Assembly: GCF_003054045.1 (NCBI RefSeq)
Contig: NZ_QBKH01000005.1
Location: 478,063 to 542,062 of the forward strand
Reading direction: 5' to 3'
Source of the DNA: Sphingobacterium faecium
GTDB lineage: Bacteria > Bacteroidota > Bacteroidia > Sphingobacteriales > Sphingobacteriaceae
Length of the DNA stretch: 64,000 bases
Shown piece after piece: positions 1-9,226 of the stretch. Under the pieces are notes generated by a model, which saw nothing but the letters and a program-made list of their open reading frames with translations, was not told the DNA's origin and searched no databases. Position numbers and translations under genes: made by a program. The stretch's first letter is position 1. Each line of letters begins with the position of its first letter.

Positions 1-102
1 ATTCCAATTAATCACTTTGATTTTTATTTACGATTGTATTTTCAACATCTACATAGAGTCATATCAGATTATATCAATCCTATTGTTACCTGCTTTAGAT
101 CA

Positions 103-2910
103 TCAGTCCATATCCACCTTAGTTGATTTCAAAATAGGCAGGCTGAAATAAAAGGTAGATCCTTTTTCAGGTTCACTTTCAACCCATATGCGACCTTCAT
201 GACGTTTGATGATCTCTGCACAAAGGTAAAGTCCAATACCAAAACCAGAAATATATTTAGTACTTTCTACCCGATAGTAGCGCTCAAAAAGTTGGTTAAT
301 ATCTTCAGATCTAATACCGATCCCTTCATCAGTGACACTGACCCGCACTTCTTCACCATCAGTGACACAAGAAATCTCAATCAGCGTATCTGGTTTAGAA
401 TATTTCACCGCATTGCTGATCAAGTTGTTGATAACCTGTCCGATCTTATCCCGATCTGCATTTACGAAAGTAGGCATTACAGGATTGAGCACGATATGAT
501 GAGTGTTGACCATGAGGTTTGTTTCCAACACCGTTTCTGCAGCGAGTTCAGCAATATCAAAATGTTGAAGATCGATATGAATCTTACCCGATTCTAGTCT
601 GGATATATTCAAGAAGCCGTTGATCATCGTGGTCATCTTCTTGACCTGTTTTACCGATTGATCCAGTGCGTTGATGATAAAACGTTCATTAGACGACATC
701 AATTTTTGCTGTAACAATTGTATGTAGGCATTTAGTGAAGTCAATGGTGTCTTCAACTCATGGCTTACCATACCAATAAAATCACTCTTGCGGATATCAT
801 CCGTTTTCTGCTCGGTAATATCAGCCATTACACCAGTAATATAATTACCATTCTTAGTGTTCTGCACATATTTCCCCACTGAGCGCACCCATCGCAGCTT
901 TCCATCATGAAATCCGGTTACAGCATATTCAACATTAAAATTAGCTCCAGTTGCAAAAGTCTCATTTACAGCATTCTGAACCATCTGACGGTATTCTGGC
1001 AAAATTTGAGCAATTACAGCCTCAAACGGAACATTTTCATCAGATCTCAGGCCAAACATCTCATTAAACCGCGGAGATGCGATGATTGTACCTAGCTTTT
1101 GATCGAGATACCAAATAGCGAGTTCTCCCGATTCAATGGCTAATCTTAGGCCCTCCTCTGCTTGTTCCACATTGTTAGCTGCCAAATGTTGCTCCGTGAT
1201 GTCCATCACTATACCTGTAAAAGTAGAAAAAGTACCCGATGGATCAGCCTTTAGATTCCCTATACAACGTAACCAACGTATCTCTTGGTCATGATAACCA
1301 ATGATAGGATAAGTAACGTCGTAGTTACCATTATGATAGATTGCATGTTCTAGTTTAGCAGAAACATAGTCCCGGTAATCATCTCTTACTTGCGCCAAAG
1401 CCTTTTCAAAAGAAAGATCCTCTTCGGGAAAATATCCAAATAATTGCTTCAAACGAGTGTCAGTGATAAACTCGCGGGTTACAGAATGTAAAAACCAAGT
1501 ACCAAAATTAGCAGCACTCACCGCCAAACGCAAAGCAACTTCGCCTTCCTCTATCTTTTGCTTAGCCTCAAGCAACTGTCTATTGACCTGCTCCAACTCT
1601 TCATTGATCGCAGTCAGTTCTTCATTAGAAGCTGCTTGTTCTTCATTAGAGGCTTCAAGTTCTTCATTGATTGCTTGTAACTTTTCCGCACTCTGCGCTA
1701 AGGCATCCTCCCAATTTTTGCGTTCAGTAATATCTCTTGTCGTACCAGCTACTGCAACTACTTCCCCAGCTTGATTAAGCACTGGAATTAAAATATAATC
1801 ATAGATACGCCTTCCCAACGTTGCATGCGGAAAAGAAACCTCTCCTCTTATAGATTGCTTAGTCTTTTTGATCAATTCAATCTCCCGCTCATGCATTTCA
1901 GCATGCCATGGCTCATATCCATTTTCAAGCAGGCTTTTCCCAATCGCATTGTCCCAAGTTTTACCCCACATAGATAGCAGTGCGCTATTTGCATATGTAA
2001 AACGGTAGTCAAGATCGAAAACGTACATCAGATCAGGGGTATTAGAAATAATAGTTTCATAAACCCTTTTCTGCTGTTCAGCATATTCCCTAGCATCGAA
2101 AAGTTCCCGTTGTGTCTTGATCAGACCTGTTACCTCAAAAACAATATTAACAACACCATCAATCACATCATTTTCATCCCTCCTCGGTTGAAAACTGAAA
2201 CTAAAATACCGATCTTTTGTAGGACCACCTTCAAATGTTGAAACAGGAATGAGCACATCATTCATGTCAAAAGGCTCCCCATCGTAATAAGTTTTCAGGA
2301 GCATTTCCTGAACAGGACTATTCACCAATTCAGGAAGAGCTTCAAAAATCGGACGTCCCAACAATTCACGGTCAAGTAACATGTTGTCATAAGCCGGGTT
2401 GATGAGTTCATAAACAAGTTCTGGACCTTGCAAGATACAGATCCCTACAGGAGCCTGCATAAAATAGCGTTCCAGACGATCTCGTTCTTTTTTAAAAGTC
2501 AACGTGGCCACTTCCCGCTCTTGCCTTTCAACAACTTGTCTGGTATTTTCCAATACCCAAACAGCTACCTTACCAACTTGACCAAGTTCATCCTTAATCG
2601 GAGCATAAACAAAGGTGACAAAAACTATTTCTTCCTGACCATTGCGAATCAGCATCAGCTCCACCTCATTAGCATAATAGGACTGTCCGCTAAGGATGAC
2701 ACCAGCAAGCGCAGACTCATATTGCGACCGAACTTCTGCAAAAGTATCCCAATAGTAATGGCCAAATATAGCATCGTAAGATTTACCAGATACCTCAAGG
2801 AACTTACCGTTGACAACCTCGGCAACAAGCGTATCGGCATTCAGTATACAGATTCCTATAGGTGCATTCAATACGACATTGTAAAGATCCTCTCCGTCAG
2901 TTAATAGCAT
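103..2910 (-). CDS. Multi-PAS hybrid-less sensor histidine kinase
   Basis: A 935-residue soluble-looking sensor kinase. I see about five PAS units (roughly residues 10-125, 150-270, 285-400, 465-580 and 590-705). PAS3 and PAS4 each close with a DITE-type motif, and PAS3 and PAS4 are separated by a coiled-coil linker (about 405-465) full of NEEL/SNEE repeats. HisKA follows with the H-box VSHELKTPL (phosphoacceptor His717), then an HATPase with N-box NNLISNAVKYS, G1 DEGIGI and G2 GFGIGLYL. No transmembrane segment or signal peptide is evident, so it probably senses a cytoplasmic ligand or redox cue. There is no receiver domain and no response regulator next door, so its partner is elsewhere. 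The downstream edge of the gene is close to the window edge. Family assignment is firm; the signal is unknown. Confidence 0.95.
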   Translation of the reverse strand: MLLTDGEDLYNVVLNAPIGICILNADTLVAEVVNGKFLEVSGKSYDAIFGHYYWDTFAEVRSQYESALAGVILSGQSYYANEVELMLIRNGQEEIVFVTFVYAPIKDELGQVGKVAVWVLENTRQVVERQEREVATLTFKKERDRLERYFMQAPVGICILQGPELVYELINPAYDNMLLDRELLGRPIFEALPELVNSPVQEMLLKTYYDGEPFDMNDVLIPVSTFEGGPTKDRYFSFSFQPRRDENDVIDGVVNIVFEVTGLIKTQRELFDAREYAEQQKRVYETIISNTPDLMYVFDLDYRFTYANSALLSMWGKTWDNAIGKSLLENGYEPWHAEMHEREIELIKKTKQSIRGEVSFPHATLGRRIYDYILIPVLNQAGEVVAVAGTTRDITERKNWEDALAQSAEKLQAINEELEASNEEQAASNEELTAINEELEQVNRQLLEAKQKIEEGEVALRLAVSAANFGTWFLHSVTREFITDTRLKQLFGYFPEEDLSFEKALAQVRDDYRDYVSAKLEHAIYHNGNYDVTYPIIGYHDQEIRWLRCIGNLKADPSGTFSTFTGIVMDITEQHLAANNVEQAEEGLRLAIESGELAIWYLDQKLGTIIASPRFNEMFGLRSDENVPFEAVIAQILPEYRQMVQNAVNETFATGANFNVEYAVTGFHDGKLRWVRSVGKYVQNTKNGNYITGVMADITEQKTDDIRKSDFIGMVSHELKTPLTSLNAYIQLLQQKLMSSNERFIINALDQSVKQVKKMTTMINGFLNISRLESGKIHIDLQHFDIAELAAETVLETNLMVNTHHIVLNPVMPTFVNADRDKIGQVINNLISNAVKYSKPDTLIEISCVTDGEEVRVSVTDEGIGIRSEDINQLFERYYRVESTKYISGFGIGLYLCAEIIKRHEGRIWVESEPEKGSTFYFSLPILKSTKVDMD

Positions 2911-3239
2911 TAGAATTCGAGATTATTTTATATGATCACTAATATAATAAAATATTAGATACATTTTAAATAGCAAATCATGAAATCAGATCAAAAGAAT
3001 GTATCAAATTAAAACTTATAGGAAATTTAATTTTATAATTAAGATTTCCATAAGAATTATAAAGCAAAAAGTTGGATTCTGTAATGAAACGAAATACTAT
3101 ACAGCATGATGTCATGTGAAAATATTAAAAACCACTGTATTCAGGGATATGCCCATCATACATCATCATCTAAATTTGTACTATACTGAAAGAACAGATT
3201 CTTTTAATAATGAAATGAAACCATAAAAATCAAAAAAAA
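2911..3239. other. Intergenic region between divergent genes
   Basis: About 330 AT-rich bases separate the PAS kinase (minus) from the small lipoprotein (plus). Apart from the -7-like element at 3171-3178 I see no gene, repeat or RNA. Confidence 0.5.
3171..3178 (+). promoter_or_regulatory. -7 promoter element of lipoprotein gene
   Basis: TAAATTTG matches the Bacteroidota -7 consensus TAnnTTTG exactly and lies 61 bases before the start codon at 3240. I could not find a good TTTG/TTG -33 box at the usual distance. Confidence 0.45.
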
Positions 3240-3713
3240 ATGAAAAAAGCGATTTCAACAATTACAATCTTAGTAATGATATGCACATTCTCAAGCTGTG
3301 GCGGAAAAAAAGATGCGATCAGCTACAATAATGAAATGATGACGATTATCAATAGTGAAGAGCAACATGTGAATGAAATGAACGTAGCGATGCAATCTAA
3401 AAAATATGATGATGCAGAAAAAGTAGCTCTAAAATGGAAAGATGCAGTTAGTGAAGACATTAAAAAAGTTGAAAAACTAGGTGATTTTAATGGTGATGAT
3501 CAACTTCAAAAAGCTGTCCTACAAGGACTTCAGGGATATGGTAAAATTGTTTCAGAGGATTACCCGAAACTGATCAGTATCCGTAAAAGCAATTCACCAG
3601 ATTCAGAAGCAGAACAAACATTACTAGACAACATCAACACGGCTTTTGAAAATATGGCCAATGGTGTGAATGTTGCCTCCGATAAATTTGAGAAAGACTA
3701 CGCAAGAAAATAA
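3240..3713 (+). CDS. Small surface lipoprotein, LIC11966-like
   Basis: A 157-residue protein with a Lys-rich start, a hydrophobic stretch and a lipobox ending in FSSC (Cys at about residue 20), so it should be lipid-anchored. The mature part is charged, mostly helical and Cys-free, built around a four-helix-like pattern (NNEMMTIINSEEQHVNEMN, then KKYDDAEKVALKWKDAV). From memory it resembles the LIC11966 family of surface lipoproteins found across Bacteroidota and Leptospira, whose function is unknown. It is monocistronic: it has its own -7 element and is followed two bases after the stop by a strong terminator. The family name is a recollection rather than a proven match. Confidence 0.75.
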   Translation: MKKAISTITILVMICTFSSCGGKKDAISYNNEMMTIINSEEQHVNEMNVAMQSKKYDDAEKVALKWKDAVSEDIKKVEKLGDFNGDDQLQKAVLQGLQGYGKIVSEDYPKLISIRKSNSPDSEAEQTLLDNINTAFENMANGVNVASDKFEKDYARK

Positions 3714-3714
3714 A

Positions 3715-3763
3715 AAAACAGTAAAGCCACTACAAAAAAAGTACTGGCTTTACTGTTTTTATT
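3715..3763 (+). terminator. Intrinsic terminator
   Basis: Perfect 13-bp arms AACAGTAAAGCCA (3717-3729) and TGGCTTTACTGTT (3745-3757) followed by a T-rich tract, directly after the lipoprotein stop codon. Confidence 0.85.
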
Positions 3764-4017
3764 TATTGATTTAGTACGATGAGTGTATGAAAACTCCTGT
3801 TTACATGATTCGTCCAACACATACCATCTTACCACCTGAATAGCACCCTCAAATGCTAAAAGCTCGTCCTAACATACTCCAAGATTTCAGGATTAACCCT
3901 CCCGTAGGGATAAAAAAGCTTGCCTATTGATCTCAGGTCAGAAAAAGTATCATGTCCCCTTCCGCGTATTTTTGTTTCAAGACTTCACCAATATCGGGCG
4001 ATTAATCCAAATCTTCC

Positions 4018-4329
4018 TTATTCACGATCATAGATTTCCAGAGCTTGCACCAAACATGTATTCACACCTTTTAGCCCACATACCGTCAACGTAAGTAAAA
4101 TAGTTTCTTTTATTTCATCTCGAGTAGCACCTAGCTGTTTGGCCATAGGAACATGAAACATGACAGCAGTCTGATCACCCTGTGCTACTTTGATACCTAA
4201 GTAAATTAGTTGCTTCGTTTTGGGATCAAGAGCTTTAGTATCCATCAGTGATGTGACCAACCCAGTGAATCCCTTAAATACTTCAGGTGCTTCTCTCTCA
4301 AAAGCTTCGTAAGGATTATGTTTTTCCAT
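4018..4329 (-). CDS. Carboxymuconolactone decarboxylase family protein without redox cysteines
   Basis: A 103-residue single-domain protein of the CMD/AhpD fold. It shows the family pattern KTKQLIYLGIKVAQG, then FHVPMAKQLGATRDEIKE, then TVCGLKGVNTCLVQA. In AhpD-type members a CxxC pair precedes the conserved His; here that segment reads AVMFH, so the redox cysteines are missing and peroxidase-type chemistry through them is unlikely. The two remaining Cys are in the last helix. There is no partner peroxiredoxin nearby. It could be a gamma-CMD-like or catalytically altered member. It is transcribed away from the TonB receptor gene at 4693. Confidence 0.85.
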   Translation of the reverse strand: MEKHNPYEAFEREAPEVFKGFTGLVTSLMDTKALDPKTKQLIYLGIKVAQGDQTAVMFHVPMAKQLGATRDEIKETILLTLTVCGLKGVNTCLVQALEIYDRE

Positions 4330-4692
4330 TCTATTACAGTTATTATATTTTCGAACTATGGATATTTAATTATGAGATTTTAATTAAGAAATAAAAGCCA
4401 TATCAACTCATAATTTATGACATCTCATTAATAACGGAAATTTAGCGAAAATTTATTATTCGTCACAATAAATAAGGAATACAATTAGCACTTGTTAAAC
4501 TTAATTTCTAAAATTCAGATCGAACATCTTATGTTACTATTTATGAAATCCTTATCAATAAAGAACTCCAATAAGGAAACATGATCGACACCATTGGTAC
4601 ATTCATATCAAAATAAGGTCCTGTTGATCTCATAATCAAAATTGATGTGCTAACAAAAAATATTTTTGTCAAAATCAACACTCCAATAGAAA
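4330..4692. other. Divergent intergenic region
   Basis: About 360 AT-rich bases between the CMD gene (minus) and the TonB receptor gene (plus). The only feature I can support is the promoter at 4642-4668. No convincing small gene is present. Confidence 0.5.
4642..4668 (+). promoter_or_regulatory. Promoter of TonB receptor / LytS / LytTR operon
   Basis: TTG (4642-4644), 16 bases, then TATTTTTG (4661-4668), which fits the TAnnTTTG -7 consensus; the spacing is slightly short. It lies 24 bases before the ATG at 4693, so the leader would be short. Confidence 0.5.
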
Positions 4693-7056
4693 ATGACAAA
4701 AACAGAAGCTTATTCAATGTTCGTAGCACTGCTGCTCATCATCTGCTTATTCGCCAATAGCATGCTTCATGCCCAAAGTAAGAAGGTACATCAAACCATA
4801 TCAGGATTTGTGTTTGACCCAGCCTCAGGTCGAGCACTACAAGATGCATCAATAGAAATTATGGGATCATATCCGATATCAACAAAGACAAATATAGATG
4901 GAAGGTTTATATTAGAAAACATACCTATGGGAAGATATGAATTAAAGATCTCGTTCACGGGCTACGAAAGTCTGATTATCAAGGAAGTTCTTGTTGCATC
5001 AGTTAATCAGATATATATAGAAGTTCCGATGTATGAAAATACAATTACGCTGCAGGAAGTTGAGTCAAAACCCAAAATCCACCAGACAAAACCATTGAAT
5101 CCATTTACAATTGTTGGAGGACAAACGTTCAGTCCAGAGCAAGCTAGCCGTTTTGCTGGGGGTATGGACGACCCTGCTAGGTTGGTCAGTACCTATGCCG
5201 GAGTAACCACTGCTAGTATGTCAAGCAATGGCCTTTCCATTCGCGGCAACGCTCCTAACCTATTGCAATGGCGGCTAGAAGGTATTGAGATCCCAAGTCC
5301 TAATCATTTTTCGGATATCAATGTACTAGGCGGAGGTCTTTTATCTGCGCTGAGCAACAATGTCATTGGAAATTCAGACTTCTTGATCGGATCATTTCCT
5401 TCCGAATATACCAATGCCCTATCAGGAGTATTTGACATCAAAATGCGTAAAGGAAATAGACAACAGCACCACCATAGCTTTCAGCTTGGTCTTTTGGGTA
5501 TCGATCTCGCTTCCGAAGGCCCCATCAGTAAATCCAGCAATGCTACTTACATCATCAATTATCGCTACTCGACCACTGGACTATTAGAAAAAATAAGAAA
5601 AGACAAAAATATAGGCGGAAAACTTGGTTATCAAGATTTAAACTTCAATTTAAATTTTCCAACCAAAAAATCAGGCTTATTCTCCATTTGGGGCTTTGGT
5701 TTGGTGGATGAAGTTGCTCCGATTTTAGATCAAACTAGCAGCAGAAAATACTTAGATGATGGCATACTGTCTGCTGCTGACCAACAATCCGGAGCAGCAG
5801 GTATATCGCACCATTATTTCTTTAAAAATAACAAAACTTCTCTAAAAAGCACATTTGCCACTACCTATTCAGGCAATCATATTCTTGAAGAATTTTATGA
5901 CATTGAAAGCCATAAAAGTCCTACGACTGATTTAACGTACAATACAACAAACCTGATCATCAGCTCCACCTTACAACACAGATTTCATCCCAATCACATC
6001 AACAAAACTGGAGTGACATTTACCAATATACATTATGATATGCATGTAGATCACACCCCTTATTACGGACAGCAATTAATCAATTTTGCTCATTCAAATA
6101 GTCGGACAAATATGGTTTCAGCCTATTCCAATTCAAAACTAACTATCAGCGAACACTTTACCATTATCGGCGGATTTAATGTGCAGCATCTTATGCTCAA
6201 TAAAAATACGGCTGTAGAACCAAGAGTCGGCGTAAATTGGAATGTACTGCCCCGTCGTTCCATTTCAGCGGCATATGGCTTACATAGCCGGATAGAAAGA
6301 CCTGATGTCTATTTTTTTAAAAATAATGAAGATGAATTGAGTAATCGCGATTTAGCATTTCTAAAAAGCCACCAGTTCACCGTGGGTTATAACCAAGAAA
6401 TCACGCCTGATATGCATTTAAAGATAGAGCCCTATTTTCAATTACTCTATGACGTGCCGATTACTGATACAGGGAATTATTCCATCCTAAACAGCACTGA
6501 TTTTTATACCACACAAACACTTATAAACAGAGGAAAAGGTAAAAACTTCGGCGTTGATCTTACACTTTCTAAATCCTTTAAAAAAGGATATTATTACCTA
6601 CTGACGACCTCGTTGTTTACTTCAAAATATAAAGCTGCAGATGGACAATGGTACAACACCCGCTATAACCGTAATTATGTATTCAATTTTTTAGCAGGCA
6701 AAGAATGGATTTTTGGAAGCGATATCCTAGGGGTCAATTTTAAAGCGAGCACATTGGGAGGACAACGATATACGCCAGTAGATGAAGCTGCAACTTTACT
6801 ACATCCGGATAAAGAAGTTCAGTATGACGCAAATCGCATGTTTGAAAAACAGTTTCACTCCATGTTCATAGGTGATTTCACACTCAGCTATAAAATAAAT
6901 CGAGGTCGCTTTTCACATACCTTTGCCCTAAAGAGCGTAAATGCGACAAAGCAAAAAGAATATATACAACATAAATTTAATATCATCACGCAAACCATAG
7001 AACCCTATTTTGCAGCCAATTCACTATTTAACGTGAGTTATAGGATAGACCTCTAG
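4693..7056 (+). CDS. TonB-dependent receptor with carboxypeptidase-regulatory N-domain
   Basis: A 787-residue outer-membrane protein. Residues 1-28 are a signal peptide ending LHAQ. A CarboxypepD_reg-like beta-sandwich follows (about 35-115, from ISGFVFDPASGRALQDASIE), then a plug domain (about 135-250, with SIRGNAPNLLQWRLEGIEI), then a beta-barrel finishing in the aromatic-containing NVSYRIDL. It should take up an unknown ligand with energy from TonB. It has no STN domain, so it is not a classical sigma-factor transducer, and there is no SusD partner. It starts a probable operon with two LytS-type kinases and a LytTR regulator (70-base gap to the next gene), which suggests that this receptor's uptake or occupancy is tied to that signalling system. 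The ligand cannot be read from sequence. Confidence 0.9.
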   Translation: MTKTEAYSMFVALLLIICLFANSMLHAQSKKVHQTISGFVFDPASGRALQDASIEIMGSYPISTKTNIDGRFILENIPMGRYELKISFTGYESLIIKEVLVASVNQIYIEVPMYENTITLQEVESKPKIHQTKPLNPFTIVGGQTFSPEQASRFAGGMDDPARLVSTYAGVTTASMSSNGLSIRGNAPNLLQWRLEGIEIPSPNHFSDINVLGGGLLSALSNNVIGNSDFLIGSFPSEYTNALSGVFDIKMRKGNRQQHHHSFQLGLLGIDLASEGPISKSSNATYIINYRYSTTGLLEKIRKDKNIGGKLGYQDLNFNLNFPTKKSGLFSIWGFGLVDEVAPILDQTSSRKYLDDGILSAADQQSGAAGISHHYFFKNNKTSLKSTFATTYSGNHILEEFYDIESHKSPTTDLTYNTTNLIISSTLQHRFHPNHINKTGVTFTNIHYDMHVDHTPYYGQQLINFAHSNSRTNMVSAYSNSKLTISEHFTIIGGFNVQHLMLNKNTAVEPRVGVNWNVLPRRSISAAYGLHSRIERPDVYFFKNNEDELSNRDLAFLKSHQFTVGYNQEITPDMHLKIEPYFQLLYDVPITDTGNYSILNSTDFYTTQTLINRGKGKNFGVDLTLSKSFKKGYYYLLTTSLFTSKYKAADGQWYNTRYNRNYVFNFLAGKEWIFGSDILGVNFKASTLGGQRYTPVDEAATLLHPDKEVQYDANRMFEKQFHSMFIGDFTLSYKINRGRFSHTFALKSVNATKQKEYIQHKFNIITQTIEPYFAANSLFNVSYRIDL

Positions 7057-7127
7057 TAGCAAAGTCATGGAGTAAAAATTGTTAAACATTAGATTTTAAT
7101 GTATCTTAAACCACACCTTGTAAAACA

Positions 7128-8165
7128 ATGAATGATATTAAGGAAAAACACCTATTAAGCACTTTTGTGTTCGATAAAAAGTATCAGGTTTGGCGACACG
7201 TGCTCTTTATTGCGTTTGCTGCCGTGATCACATTTAATCAAGTTCTCATTGCCTATCAGGATTGCCAAGTGGTGCTAGGTAATGATATCTATCTGATTGG
7301 CGGATCCTCATTAATGACTTACCTGACCGTCATGTATTTTAATTATTTCTATCTTACGGCCAAATTCCTACTTAGAGATCGCATATGGTCCTATTTGATC
7401 ATTACCATGATCTGTATGCTATCCTTGCCTGTACTATCGCTATGGATAGAGTACGGGGTTCGCAATTGGGCAAACCTAAACCATAGGATAGCAGATTATT
7501 CTAGTCCCTTAATATTGGTGGATATCCTTTCCACTTCTGTCATAACACTGATCTGTTTTTGTGGGATTTCCTTAATTTTGCTGTACCGGACATGGTCTTT
7601 GACAAACCAGCACGTGAGCGTGCTAGAAATAGAACATCTTACATCCGAGCTGAAAAAACTGAAGGGTCAGATCACACCAGAATTTCTCTCTCGAGCATTA
7701 CATCATGCTTCATTATGGACAATAAAAGATCCGCAAAAAACAAATGATATCCTGCTCAAATTAAGCGAATTATTACGCTATCAACTTTATGACGCCCAAC
7801 AGGAAAAAACTTTATTAAACTCGGAACTCCTTTATGTTACTAAATTCATATCCCTTGAAAAACGGTGTAGACCCATTTTAGAATCACAGCTTAAGATTGA
7901 CAAGCAACATCATTATCACCAGATATCCCCCATGTTACTCTTGACATTAGTTCAAACTTTTATCAAAGAAAGTAATAGTCTGGAGATCAGCTCAAATGTA
8001 GAAAACAACATGCTCACGTTTTTATGCAAATCGCATTCCATTACAGGAGCGCTCGAGGATCAACTAATTTCGATACGAAAGAGACTTGATCTGGCTTATA
8101 GCCACCAGTATATACTGCAGTTAGAAACAGGATCTGTTACACTTAAACTAGCATTGTGCCATTAA
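7128..8165 (+). CDS. Degenerate LytS/YehU-type sensor kinase (pseudokinase)
   Basis: A 345-residue membrane protein with about four transmembrane helices in residues 20-165, followed by a His_kinase (PF06580-like) region. In active members this region begins QINPHFLFN; here it reads QITPEFLSR, so the phosphoacceptor His is Glu185. The ATPase part is also lost: the N-box reads LVQTFIKES where VENAVKHS is expected, and the glycine box is replaced by ALEDQLISIRKRL. It therefore cannot be expected to autophosphorylate. The protein is otherwise full length and its stop codon overlaps the next gene (TAATG), so translation is coupled to the intact kinase. I infer a regulatory or heterodimer partner rather than a dying gene. 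Confidence 0.88.
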   Translation: MNDIKEKHLLSTFVFDKKYQVWRHVLFIAFAAVITFNQVLIAYQDCQVVLGNDIYLIGGSSLMTYLTVMYFNYFYLTAKFLLRDRIWSYLIITMICMLSLPVLSLWIEYGVRNWANLNHRIADYSSPLILVDILSTSVITLICFCGISLILLYRTWSLTNQHVSVLEIEHLTSELKKLKGQITPEFLSRALHHASLWTIKDPQKTNDILLKLSELLRYQLYDAQQEKTLLNSELLYVTKFISLEKRCRPILESQLKIDKQHHYHQISPMLLLTLVQTFIKESNSLEISSNVENNMLTFLCKSHSITGALEDQLISIRKRLDLAYSHQYILQLETGSVTLKLALCH

Positions 8166-9226
8166 TGAAAAGTTTTTTAAATACATATTCGCTAACCAGA
8201 TTACTGATCGATCATAAATATCATCTGGCAAGGACTTTACTATTACAATCCTCCATTTTGGCTATTTCGATCGGCATCTTTTTCGATGCGCCTGATAAGC
8301 TAAACCTATCCGCAGATCGCATGATAGGTTGGATCAGTTACTATATATTTTTAAATTGTCTTGTATATGTCAATAAAGATGTACTATTTCCAAAATTTTT
8401 GGCCAAAAATAGAATGACAGCTTATCTCATTTCTGTGGTTATTTTCACCCTATTTGCATTATGTATCATGGTTATCCTTCAGCAGCTTTTTTATGATATT
8501 GCCGTTACTCGACAACAGCCATCGCCCATCGCCATATTTTTCAGTATAACCTCCTCTATGTTTGCTATCATACTCTTTTTAGGTGGAATATCAGCTCTTC
8601 AACTGTTCAAACAATGGCTAATCAATAATCATCGCATCCATGAATTACAGTTGGCGACATCCCGTATTCAACAACACTTTCTAAAAAGTCAGATCAATCC
8701 ACACTTTCTATTTAATATGATCAATAATGCCAATATTCTAGTAGACGATGATCCGATCACGGCATCCATTATCCTAAAAAAATTGGAAAACATACTTCAG
8801 TATCAATTCAGCGATACGAAGTCAGCACAAGTTCCTTTATTGAACGATATTAAATTTTTAGAAGACTATCTGGAATTAGAAAAGTTGCGACGTGATCAAT
8901 GCGATTTTAACTTGAAAAAAGAAGGAAATTTTGATAGCATAACCATACCACCAATGCTATTCGTGCATTTTGTAGAAAATGCCGTAAAACATAGCTCAGA
9001 CAGTAAAGGTTCCTATGTCAATATAAAGTTCAAAATAGTAAACCAGCAACTTTACTTTTTTTGCGAAAATTCCAAACCGACTGCCCCTTCAAAAAGGGAT
9101 ATTGGTGGATTGGGATTGGAAAACATCAAACGGCGTTTAGTGTTACTTTACCATAAAAAGCACCAACTGCATATTGCAGATACGGATCAAACATATACCG
9201 TTACCTTATACCTGGATTTACAATGA
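8165..9226 (+). CDS. LytS/YehU-type sensor histidine kinase
   Basis: A 353-residue membrane kinase with about four transmembrane helices (residues 20-155) and an intact His_kinase domain: SQINPHFLFNMINN carries the phosphoacceptor His180, and the ATPase has N-box VHFVENAVKHS and glycine box GGLGLENIKRRL. It should autophosphorylate and pass phosphate to the LytTR regulator encoded immediately downstream, with which it shares ATGA. I chose the ATG at 8165 because it forms TAATG with the stop of the preceding gene; a GTG at 8156 in the same frame would add three residues. It is homologous to the degenerate upstream copy, so the pair arose by duplication. Confidence 0.93.
   Translation: MKSFLNTYSLTRLLIDHKYHLARTLLLQSSILAISIGIFFDAPDKLNLSADRMIGWISYYIFLNCLVYVNKDVLFPKFLAKNRMTAYLISVVIFTLFALCIMVILQQLFYDIAVTRQQPSPIAIFFSITSSMFAIILFLGGISALQLFKQWLINNHRIHELQLATSRIQQHFLKSQINPHFLFNMINNANILVDDDPITASIILKKLENILQYQFSDTKSAQVPLLNDIKFLEDYLELEKLRRDQCDFNLKKEGNFDSITIPPMLFVHFVENAVKHSSDSKGSYVNIKFKIVNQQLYFFCENSKPTAPSKRDIGGLGLENIKRRLVLLYHKKHQLHIADTDQTYTVTLYLDLQ

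Noticed and set aside
2428..2904. A 158-codon plus-strand open frame opposite the PAS kinase
   Set aside because: It lies wholly antisense to a strongly supported kinase gene, has no promoter and no recognisable domain; it is a shadow.
8156..8165. GTG start for the second LytS kinase
   Set aside because: The ATG at 8165 gives TAATG coupling with the preceding stop and a normal N-terminus; the GTG would add only three residues.
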